Assembly (NCBI RefSeq): GCF_051020985.1
Contig: NC_135001.1
Span: forward strand, 21,879,896-21,943,895
DNA from: Nomia melanderi
Taxonomy: Eukaryota > Arthropoda > Insecta > Hymenoptera > Halictidae
Reading direction: 5' to 3'
Length of the DNA stretch: 64,000 nucleotides
Below, piece by piece: positions 55,229 through 64,000 of the stretch. The position numbers and the translations under genes were made by a program. The notes beneath the pieces are model-generated. The model searched no databases. It was given only the letters and a program-made list of their open reading frames with translations, and was not told the origin of the DNA. Within the stretch, counting starts at the first letter, position 1. Every line of letters begins with the position of its first letter.

Positions 55229-57237
55229 CGTGAAGAAGTAATCTTTTGTTTTACGAGTGTACTCTTCACGCGTGAAAAGTAGTATAAAGTCGCCGTGAAA
55301 GTGACATACGCCATAATAATTTAGTACACGAAAGGAGGCAAGTTGACTAGTTTACACTGGAATTACGGGTTTCTTATCTTCTTTTCTTATCTTTTTTAAA
55401 CGATGTAGACGTCTCCGTGAGGAATTGTTAAATAAGTTGATTACCACTATCGGAACGGAAGTGTAACAGACTCGAGTTCTGGATAAATGCGTTCTCGTGA
55501 TTTGTATAAAAAAACTAGGAGGAAGTCGGTTCGAATGCGCGGTAATTCCGATGTTAAACGGCGAGAGAAGTTGTGTGGCTTCTGTTATTCTGGAGCAGTT
55601 AGACGTCCCTTCGGGTGCTTCCTTTCTATCGGTGCACGGTTGTTGTTTCGTCACTCGCTCGCTCACGATCGACGTCGAACGCAGCTCTTTCAGGACAACC
55701 GGATTGCATCGAACACCTCGACCAGTCACGCTATGATATCTACCTACGTCCGAGATTGTCCGGGCAGTTTGCCCTTCTACACGGGGGAACTACTTCCTCG
55801 CAGCAATGTTGCTTCAAACCTCTTATCTTCGATCGCATTCTACGGGCTGAAATCTCGATGTAATAGATGAGCGGCTGTTTCGGTAAATTAGTAAGTGGTA
55901 TCTCATCGTAACGTGATAAATAGAGCTCCTCGGCGACTTTATTACTTTTCTTATTGCGGGACGAGTCTATAAAAACAGGGTACTCGAATATATTTATCAG
56001 TAGAAGTGGTCGGGAATAAGTGAGAGTAATAGCGAGTACGATAATACTTCGACATTTCATTTGAAATGCAGTTAAGTACCCTCTGTATGAATTGCCTGAA
56101 AATCTTCCAGTTTTTCTGTCCCTCGAGCGATCTCCCTTTTCAAATCCGAACAAACCAGTCTTCTCATTGAAAACACCTTCGGAGAATTTAAGTTTCTCGA
56201 AATATCGCTGAACATCGATTCAATAAATTAATTAAACGTACCACTATCAAGACGAGACAAAATGGATGAAAAAGGTACCCTAGATACAGCTTCACCCTCT
56301 TTCGAAAATTCTCACGTTCAAATCACCCGAGAACCCGTACGAAAACACCAGACGCTCCAGTTCCTTCGTTCACCGAAAAAATAATCGTAGGAACAGCTCG
56401 ATAGGGGCGCTCGCGCGGCTTGGATCTCCCCGAGCAATGACAGCGCCGCCATAAACCGGCGCCGCGCGCGCAATACCATCGGCGCTCGGCGTGCCAATAA
56501 ATATTTTCACATATAAAAATCGGAATCCCGGCGCGTACAAAAGGGCGCGAACTTATATTAGTTTGCCAAAGCATTCGTCCGTTAAATTTGTAAAACAAAA
56601 CTCCGCGTTCCCCATATTTGATCCGCGGCGGCGTTCATAAATATTCATACTCTCATTTCCGATCCTGGCCGGCCAATTGTAAGTCAAGGGATATCAAAGT
56701 TTGATGCGACCGTGGGGTCTACATATGTATGTACGGTACGGTGTGCGCCGGATAACGAAATAGGGATCGGTCCGCGTATAGGGATGCCGCGCCGCTCCGC
56801 TCCGCAAGGATCTCTGCGGCGTAGCTTCCAGCCGGCGGTGCGGTGCCCACTTGACGACGGAGGAGAGAGAGATCGGGCCATATTATAATGCAATCAAGTA
56901 TAGGTGGATGCGCTCACGCGAGACCCCGTAATGAGCTTCCATGTTGGAGCGCCGTGGCAGTTACTGGACGCGGAAGACTAGCCATCATTGTTTACTGCGT
57001 TCTCCTTCTCCGTCCCCCTCGGCCGTGCGACTCCTCCCTCGTTTCTGCCCTGTCTCTTCCACTTCCTCCTCCGCCTTCTCGCGCCAGTCTTTCGCTAATC
57101 TATTATTCCTGGCCGAGCTGCTTCATAAACTGCTTATCGCTCCGAATCATCCCATCGGGACGCGGGTAGGTGGATGGGACGAGACATCGCGTTAATCAGC
57201 TTTATCTTACCCACCCCTCTTGCCTCCTCCTTCGTCC

Positions 57238-57289
57238 CTCTCTCTCTCTCTCTCTGTCACTCTCTGTCCTGTCTCTCTTTTCACCGCTC
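57238..57289. repeat. CT microsatellite
   Basis: (CT)n from 57238 to 57255, then an imperfect CTCTGT continuation. Confidence 0.9.
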
Positions 57290-57404
57290 GTCTCTTCTTT
57301 TTCTCCTTCGCTTTCGTTGTCTCGCCTCTTTCTTTTCTTTCCTAGAAGCGTATACGGGGAGGAAGAGGCAGGCAACAGCGTTTGTACCCCGGCACGCCTG
57401 TCTG

Positions 57405-57447
57405 CCAGCCAGCCAGCCAGCCAGCCAGCTAACCAGCCAGCTAGCCT
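57405..57447. repeat. (CCAG)n tetranucleotide repeat
   Basis: Six perfect CCAG units followed by an imperfect CTAACCAGCCAGCTAGCC continuation. Confidence 0.95.
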
Positions 57448-57892
57448 GGTTCCGCCAACCCGTGTCTTATTAGGCCGGGATCGATAAAGTTCTTCTGGCC
57501 GTGGCACACGTTTGTCAAAATCCCGCAGGTGTCTGTAGCAAACCGCGGACTCATCCCGTTCGCCCCGGCCCCGACGAGCCGCGCGAGCGGAAATTGAAAG
57601 TAGCGCGCACGCGGACGGTGATGAAGCTTGCTGGTTTCTAGGACAATTCGCCGCCGTGTAAAGCCCCGCTGTCGCGGAGGATTTGTTAACGCGTTCGCGG
57701 GCTAAAAAGTTTAATGAGCTGCGAAGATGGATGAGCGATAAATGGAGTATTCCGAGAGTTAGGCTGTGGAATTGAGTGCATGATAATGTGGCTTATAAAT
57801 TTTAATTTTAGGATTCATATAATTTCGAATCACTGTGACAGTGGACTTTCACGTACGCGAATGTCTTAAAACTAGGATCAAATTAACCATTT

Positions 57893-57950
57893 GCACTCGA
57901 AAGTTTTTGCCTGGAAATATTCAACATTTTCCAACGAGGTATCGTTGAGT
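57893..57950 (-). mobile_element. Family A left end, probably split from 58559
   Basis: TTAACCATTTGCACTCGAAAG then TTTTTGCCTGGAAATATTCA and CATTTTCCAACGAGGTATC is family A in inverted orientation, ending where the fragment at 58559 begins in family coordinates. The two may be halves of one element separated by about 600 bp of unrelated sequence. Confidence 0.6.
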
Positions 57951-58558
57951 TATCAAAGAGTTTTTAATTGACAGTTTCATACTCGATGTCATGAAAACTG
58001 AATTTCGTTGATTTCGGTGTTACCGTGTAACGTTAAATTACTTCTCTTTAATATTCTACTTTCGACCGGACGTATTTCTTAAAATTAAATGAGTACCGTA
58101 TTTTACCGTGCGCGTCGAGCGTTATCAGAGTGGCGCAGAATTCCTTCGAGGTTTGCTAATGACAATCGTTTTTCCGTTGCTGCCACATTCGCCGTATTCC
58201 CCTTGCACCGGGCGATAATCATTTATCGTGATCGTTGCAACGTTTTTAATCGATAGAATATTCGACCACCGTAAACATTTGTAATCAGCGTTTAACCATT
58301 TCATATCATTCCGAACGTCGAAAGTTCTAAAACCAAATCCGAATATTGCTGAGAGATACGAAATAATTTCGAACCACATTTCACGGTTAAACATTTTTCT
58401 TTTATTATTAATGTTCCTCGTTCGAGAATTCCGGTTCGTACCAAAGATTTAAATTGTTCGTCCGGTTCGTACCAAAGATTTAAATCCATATTAAAATAAG
58501 AAAGTAAAACAAGAATTACATATTCCTTTGAAAGGGTAAGTAATTAATTCAGATCCAG
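57951..58558. other. Unassigned ~600 bp between two family A halves
   Basis: AT-rich sequence with a 31-bp-period duplication at 58431-58485, where CCGGTTCGTACCAAAGATTT occurs twice. Short minus-strand frames at 58125-58489 have no recognisable domain. No TTAA-type terminal repeats clearly bound it. Confidence 0.4.
58431..58485. repeat. Short direct duplication, 31-bp period
   Basis: A 24-bp unit starting CCGGTTCGTACC and ending GATTTAAAT occurs at 58431-58454 and again at 58462-58485, with 7 bp between. Confidence 0.95.
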
Positions 58559-58760
58559 TAATTTTCTGATAAGATATCAATGACACTTTTTACAACTGAC
58601 ATAAAGAAATACCTTGTGTAAATTAAGTGACACTATTTTATTTCGATGTTCCATGTGTTGATACATTATATCAAATTTAATATTGAATCTGAAATTTTAT
58701 CATTTCGTTGGGTCGAATCCGGTGGCGACTGAGAGGCGCCTCTCGAGTGCAAGGGGTTAA
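58559..58760 (-). mobile_element. Family A MITE, 5' truncated
   Basis: It closely matches 16520-16715 and ends GGCGCCTCTCGAGTGC then AAGGGGTTAA. The left ~45 bp of the family are missing here but are present at 57893. Confidence 0.8.
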
Positions 58761-58793
58761 TTGTTCAAAAAAATTAGTATCGGAATTTAAGAT

Positions 58794-58809
58794 GACGTGT
58801 ATACTCGTC
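58794..58809. repeat. D-family subterminal motif
   Basis: GACGTGTATACTCGTC is the inverse of GACGAGTATACACGTC at 63889. It is near-palindromic. A TTAA lies at 58757-58760, shared with the preceding A element. Confidence 0.6.
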
Positions 58810-60370
58810 AAATACAGTGAACCGATTAAGAGCAATTTAATCGAATTTGGATCTAACGAACCTTACACATGTTACACATCAGCGAACGAAAAAGATTCGA
58901 ATTTTCGGTCGACGGGTGGAGCCGACAGGATAGACAGCAGTCACGCCACAGAATTCCACCGCAAACCATTCACAAAAACCTAACGACCATCGGAACACTC
59001 TCCACCGAATTATTTCCAACGAGCCGAGTAAAATGACATCCGCGCGATGACGCATCGGATTAACCGAAGGTTTCATTCATTACCGTGCAGCGAGGCTTGT
59101 TTGAAACACATTATGTCGCGGTCGATACCGTCGGCTCGTTACAAAGATGACTCCGCGGAAACTCGCGAGGGAAAGGGGAGAAAACAGGGGAAAAGGGGGC
59201 CGGTAGAAACGTTGCTGCAATTATAACCAGTCCGCTTTCGTTTCCCCCCTCCGAAGATTTTTCCGGCTGCGGTAAACGCCGTGTCATCCGCGATCCCTTG
59301 ATCGCCGGTTTATTATTATGATCGGTTCTACTTAAGTTCGCCGCTCGTCCTTCGCGAAGTTTTTGCACCGATGGCTTCGATATTGAAAGTGGCTGCAACT
59401 GGACCGATCGCAACACCTGCCGCGCTCGCCGATCCCGGCGAAGTAGCGTGCGGAGGCGCCCAAGGTCAGGCACAAAGAGGACTCGCCCATTCAGAAATAG
59501 GGATGCACGGACGGATTAGAAGTTCTGGACCTTCGAAACGGATAAAGAGGGCTGTCAGACGCCGCGACGAACAGGATGGCAGTAGCCACTTCCCTTCACA
59601 ATGCCCCCCAAGGAGGGGGCAAGGGGGAAGGCAGGGGATTATCTGTCTTTTGTGTCGAGGAGCGATTTCATTTTTTCCCCTTCCACCTCCTTAGCCGCGG
59701 CTCTTTCTTTCCTCTTTCTCTTTCTCTTCGGAATCTGGAAATGTTAATAGGAATCCGAGTTGTAACCGCGAGCCTCGGAACGAAAGTGGATTCCTTTTAT
59801 TGCGCGGAGACGATATTTTCGCTCGTCCGCGCCGGATCTACGCGGGGCAGGGGATTACATGGCGATTACACGATTAGACGGCAATTGAATTTTTGCCGGG
59901 GAGAAACGGTCGGAACACCGATGTTGAGTCGCGCAATAATTGGTCGTATTAGCGCGCCGCGGTTGCGGAGCCTCGGAGCGAGGGATGAAGAGAGAAGGCG
60001 CGAGCGATTTCGCGAGCGGACGGTCCAATAAATGGTTTAAGCAGAGATCGCGGAGGTACTTGCCGCGCCGCGGAACGGAGAAGAATAGTGATTTTCTTTT
60101 TTGCTCGCGGGCTACAGCTAACAGGATTTCAAAAATTCATTGTGAACTATCCAGCTGGTATCCTCTGAATCACCCTTTCAGCTACGGCGCTTTTAAGAGA
60201 CCGAGGCTAATCCGCTGAACCGTGTTCGCACCAAGTAAAATTACTTTGTGCGGATGTGGAATATATTAAAATAATTCCCGCTAACGATGACAGGATATTT
60301 TCAGAGCAGCAGGAGATTCCTCGATAATTCAATTACGGTTATTAAATGTTCACTTTATAGTGTCTGTTGG
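58810..60370. other. No gene seen
   Basis: GC-rich from 59100 to 60200 with overlapping frames in both directions (59111-60031). No recognisable domain. Confidence 0.5.
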
Positions 60371-60590
60371 TTGATACTTTGTTCCCAAAAGTTTTTCAGT
60401 GGAAACATGCATTTTCTGATGCGAGATTGACATTCTTTGAAACTTACTAAGGGAACATGCATAAATACAAAGGTATTTCAATATTTCGCGTATTGACGCA
60501 TTATACGAAGCTTAATATTATGTTTAACAATTTATAACTTTACTATATCAAGTGGTGAGAGAGATTCATCTCTCAATTGCAATGGGCGAG
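60371..60590 (-). mobile_element. Family A MITE, decayed at both ends
   Basis: The left end has decayed to TTGATACTTTGTTCCCAAAAG. The interior is clear (TTTTCTGATGCGAGATTGAC, GACGCATTATACGAAGCTTA) and CAAGTGGTGAGAGAGATTC marks the right subterminal block. The right terminus has decayed to CAATTGCAATGGGCGA. Confidence 0.6.
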
Positions 60591-60758
60591 CTGAAAATCA
60601 CACGTCTCTCTTCGAAAAAGTATAAACTGCAACGTATTCGCGCTTTTGTCCTGAAACTAACGCCTTTATCGAGGCTCTTTCTACCAGACGAGTCCAACGG
60701 ATCTCGACGAACTCCTACGTCGCACAGTAGGGTATTTGCTCGATCAGAGCGGCCAAAA

Positions 60759-60993
60759 TTAACCCTCTGAACTCTGTAGGCTCCAATATTGCATCAGTTA
60801 TAATATTAGATATTTTAATGAATCTTAAAGATACTACCCTAAAATTATTCGATTTTCCACGCATCCAAATTTTCCACTGAGAAGGAAAATAAAAGATCGA
60901 AGAAACGTTATAGTTTCTCATTTTCGTCGGGAATACTATAAAAATTAGTCGCAGTTGCTGATAGATTACAAAACCTGGAGTGCTAAGGGTTAA
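60759..60993 (+). mobile_element. Family A2 MITE, complete
   Basis: 235 bp from TTAACCCTCTGAACTCTGTA to GGAGTGCTAAGGGTTAA, with TTAA intact at both ends. It is the best A2 reference in the window and aligns along its full length with 48181-48393 in reverse complement. It has no coding capacity. Confidence 0.85.
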
Positions 60994-62190
60994 AGCCAGG
61001 TTTACATCGACTTTTCACAAGAAACTATCAGAACATAATATAATATACAATTATATGGCATATAACAATAAATTTCTTAATACAAACTACACATAATTTC
61101 ATATCGCATCCCTTACACTCAGTAATACACAATAATACAATGCAAGAGATCGGGCAAACACCCCACTGTGCGTCGTGTCAGTTCAAAGACATCATTCCAT
61201 CGACATACCGCGTCCCGCTCGGCCGGAGATCCAGGCGCTATTTAATTTCGCGCGGAATTATTCGTCCTCGTCGTCAGTAGCCCGGTCCGACGAGAAACAG
61301 GGTCGTCTACGAAATGCATGACGCGGTCCTAGTCTCAACGATTTAATTAAACTACACGGCCGGGTGCTTTCGCCGGAGCCGAAAGCAACGAAAGCAGTCA
61401 GTAAGAACTCAAAGCCAGTTTCCGTTTCAGCTCTCTCTCTCTCTCCCCCTAACCCCGCCCCCCCGACCACCCCGTCGCCCTCCTTGGAATCGGGCTTATC
61501 CCTTTGAGTCTGCTAACTGCCTACCGTCTTGCCCGGCGAAGTCCGCGCACGATTCCTTCTTTCCCTGCCGGCAACGTGGAAGGAGTACTTAAAAGTTTTT
61601 ACGGACGCCCTCATTGAAAACGGAACCGCAAACGGGAGAAGGCCCCGGCAGAGGCGTTCATTGAAAGGAGGTAGCTGCGGTCTCTCGCGGGCCGGCGCGC
61701 ATCCTTGCCCCCTCGGTTCCCGGTCCCGACCCGCCTCCCGCGATTAGCGGGCGCGAGACTCCCCCGACCGGTCAGATAAAGGCTGGGGGCAGACATACGA
61801 GCGGGAACGTCCATGAAAAGAATAGCAGAAGTAGGCGAGCGAGCGAGCGAGCGTTCCCCCGATAGCGAGCAATGAGACTCGTCTTCGGGAACGATCCGGC
61901 AAAACAGATAAAAAGGAACCGGTTGGCCGGGAGCGGCCGGGGGTTAGGGGACGTCGGGGCTGAGCGAAACCGCCTAAAGAGCAAAAAGATCGGGGTAGCC
62001 TGTCTTCGAGAGTATCACTATGTTTCACTTATAATCATAATACACTCGAGCCCCCGCGTCTCAACCCTCTGCGGTCCGAAGTGTCCTTGGTTTCTCACTT
62101 TGAGGTTCACGTTAGTTTCTTCAGTTACAGTTTGATGTCACGTTCTGTTTATTTATTCGAGAATATTTGGGAGTCATTGAAATGTTACCT
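60994..62190. other. No gene seen; GC-rich with microsatellites
   Basis: 61250-62000 is GC-rich with CT (61434-61446) and GCGA (61835-61853) repeats and frames open on both strands. No recognisable domain. Confidence 0.5.
61835..61853. repeat. (GCGA)n microsatellite
   Basis: GCGAGCGAGCGAGCGAGCG, nearly five units. Confidence 0.9.
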
Positions 62191-62388
62191 TTAACCCTTT
62201 GCACTCGGGAGGCGCCTTTCAGTCGCCAGCTGATTCGACGCAGCAAACTTATAAAATTCTAAATTCAATATTAAATAAAATAGTTCTGTCCCTTAATTTA
62301 TATACGATAAGCAATCGCGTTAATTGCGAAAAATATCGTTAACATTTAGTCAGAAAGTAATGAGTATTTGTAATGAAAAATATTATAT
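62191..62388 (+). mobile_element. Family A MITE, right end replaced
   Basis: TTAACCCTTTGCACTCGGGAG, then GGCGCCTTTCAGTCGCCAGC and the standard interior to GTAATGAAAAATATTAT, where family sequence stops and AT-rich sequence plus TCATTCGAATTCAAAGTAAA begins. The closing GAGTGCAAAGGGTTAA is absent. Confidence 0.8.
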
Positions 62389-62429
62389 ATTTTATATATA
62401 TTAGTTCATTCGAATTCAAAGTAAATATT

Positions 62430-63577
62430 ATTCCTCTCTAATCACCTATTACACTTAAAAGGAAACATAGGCATAAAGTATGCTTAGAATGTTTCTCGTT
62501 TCCCAATAAATTATTAACGACAAAGTAGCCGTATCGATCAGAGTTGAGAAAGAGATCATAGGCCGAGGGGTTAACACCGCGGTGAATATCGCACGGCGGC
62601 TGGGAAGGACGTGGCCTTCGAGGGATGGCGAACGGAGGGACGGGAAAAAGAACGATGACGCGCGGCTTTCGAGCCGGGACGGAATTGAAGCTGCGGTTGC
62701 TTCTTGCCGCAGCCGTTGTCACTGGAACACTGGTTTGCGGATTCCCTCGTTTACACCCTTCAAGCAGGCGACCACTCTTAATCGCGCCTTTCTTTGTCCG
62801 ATGCAAATTGAATGCGCGCCGCCCGGTACTCCGCCAGCGGCTCGACCTGTTCCGGTGATCTTGTCCGGCGACCTACAAGCAAAACATCGCCGCCTGGACT
62901 ACCCGTCATTGGTTACACGCGTTTTCGTGGTTGATGGTTGCTTCTTCGCTCGCTACCCTACACGATCCAACCCAGAAAAAGTTTGCCCACAATGTAGCTG
63001 AACGCCGCGGCGGAATTTTTCCTAGGTTTCGTCGATGCAGCTAATTTCGCGTTGCTGAGAGTTGATAAAGGGTTCTTGCCTGTCGTAATTTTCAACGGCG
63101 GCGGCGGCCGCGGCGGATCGCGCCTGCGGTTTTCGGTTTTCTCGGTGCCTCTCAGTTCGCAAGCGCAACTTTCTTTCGGCCGAGCGAGGCTACGCCTTTT
63201 TTGCTTTTTTCGTTTCCGGAGGAGACGGATAATATTTGCTCGGCGGAAGATGCGTTAGGACTGCGTTCTCTTTGGGTATCGCGGGACGTTGTCGATTTAG
63301 TTCTTGCCTGGTCGTAAGCGGCCGTGTAAGGATTACTGTGCAGTTTTTCAAAGTAGACTTCGCGTTCATCGTTGTACATTTTCTGTGAAGTTCGAATGCT
63401 GACCTAGAAATAGTATGTTCTTAACGGTATTCACATTTGTTCAGGAAATGTAAATTTAGCGTTTAACCAGCTTTAGTTCTGCATGCAACGAAACTCCGCA
63501 AATGTAAATGAAACTTGTCTCTGCTGTTGACTATTATTATTCAACAGCTGAAGAAGTGTAATTTACTTCGTTCTACT
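62430..63577. other. No gene seen
   Basis: GC-rich core (62570-63260) with frames open in several phases. No recognisable domain. Confidence 0.5.
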
Positions 63578-63809
63578 TTAACCCTTTGCACTCGAGAGGT
63601 GACTCAGTCACCACTTGATTTGATACAGCAAAACTATCAAGTTGAATATTTAGTATTTCAAATTAAACTTTGTATCGCTATGTGAAATATTTAAATAAAG
63701 CTTTGCTTAATTTATCTGTGAATCATCAAATTGGCTTCAAACAATATCGTCTATATCTCGTTGGGAAATGGATATTTCTATTGAAAAACTTTCGAGTGCA
63801 AAGGGTTAA
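63578..63809 (+). mobile_element. Family A MITE, complete reference copy
   Basis: 232 bp from TTAACCCTTTGCACTCGAG to TTTCGAGTGCAAAGGGTTAA. TTAA is present at both ends and the terminal inverted repeat of about 18 bp is near perfect. The 15-bp perfect palindrome GGTGACTCAGTCACC lies at 63598-63612. The interior has GATTTGATACAGCAAAACTA and CTTTGTATCGCTATGTGAAA. It has no coding capacity; I used it as the family consensus. Confidence 0.95.
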
Positions 63810-63878
63810 TAAACGCTGCTTCATTTCACAAATTCATTGAGCGGACCGAATTATAAATTGAAATGTTTATTTAACCAG

Positions 63879-64000
63879 TTAACTGTTTGACGAGTATACA
63901 CGTCATCGAAAAGCTTGACACGGTACCAATTCTTTCAGCGATTAATTCTCTATTTTTTCACATAAACTTGTAATTCTTTGTTTCGCTTTGATCTTTCATT
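63879..64000 (+). mobile_element. Family D element, cut by window end
   Basis: TTAACTGTTTGACGAGTATA followed by CACGTCATCG matches the D end at 17511. Similarity past the first 35 bp is weak, and the right end lies outside the window. Confidence 0.5.

Larger units (their letters stand above)
49792..57892. other. No gene supported; 8 kb GC-rich, MITE-poor
   Basis: The only transposon trace is a family A right end at 50713-50735 (CTTTCGAGTGCAACGGGTTAA). 52380-52970 and 57170-57510 are dominated by CT tracts with matching low-complexity frames. 54150-55030 is GC-rich and open in several phases on both strands. Frames at 53314-53670 and 53701-54126 are not low-complexity but lack recognisable domains. 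No splice-linked exon set could be built by eye. Confidence 0.45.

Overview
The window reads as nuclear DNA from an insect. It is a mosaic of AT-rich and GC-rich blocks, CpG dinucleotides are not visibly depleted, and it is crowded with short non-autonomous transposons flanked by TTAA. A hymenopteran such as a bee is my best guess, but that is inference from style; no gene was recognised that would fix the species. I could not support any protein-coding gene, tRNA, rRNA, CRISPR array or bacterial-type operon. The open frames present are short, compositionally biased, or open on both strands at once, and none carries a domain I recognise. The window is most likely intergenic DNA or the inside of very long introns.

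The main content is a dense set of piggyBac-type MITEs, meaning TTAA at both ends, short terminal inverted repeats and no transposase. The dominant family (called A here) starts TTAACCCTTTGCACTCGA and occurs about 25 times as full copies, broken copies or single ends, roughly one per 2.5 kb on both strands. A sister family A2 ends TTAACCCTCTGAACTCTGTA. Other TTAA families are B (TTAACACTAGAACTACCG), B' (TTAACACAAACTACC), C (TTAACACGTTAAGCGCCA), D (TTAACTGTGTTCGACGAG), E (TTAACCGTTTGAGCGC), F (TTAACACTTTGACTGCCACG) and G (TTAACACTTAG). Several are nested, which gives a relative insertion order.

Layout. 1-13 kb is mostly AT-rich and holds A copies plus three striking inverted repeats: a 24-bp perfect palindrome at 2.2 kb, a 35-bp-stem hairpin at 10.0 kb and a ~380-bp foldback at 12.0-12.4 kb. 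13-38 kb is the MITE-rich core, with nested insertions at 13.3-13.8, 15.3-15.8 and 25.5-25.8 kb, a tandem 184-bp duplication at 24.5 kb and a 28-bp tandem array at 33.1 kb. 38-57 kb is GC-rich and MITE-poor, with many microsatellites, long CT tracts, GC-rich pentamer arrays and stop-poor islands that could be promoter or first-exon sequence of unseen genes. 57-64 kb returns to MITE-bearing DNA and ends inside a D element.

No genes could be shown to work together. The biology visible here is transposon history and DNA secondary structure. The best leads are the three large inverted repeats, the nested TTAA insertions with visible empty sites, and the palindromes recurring inside the MITE families.
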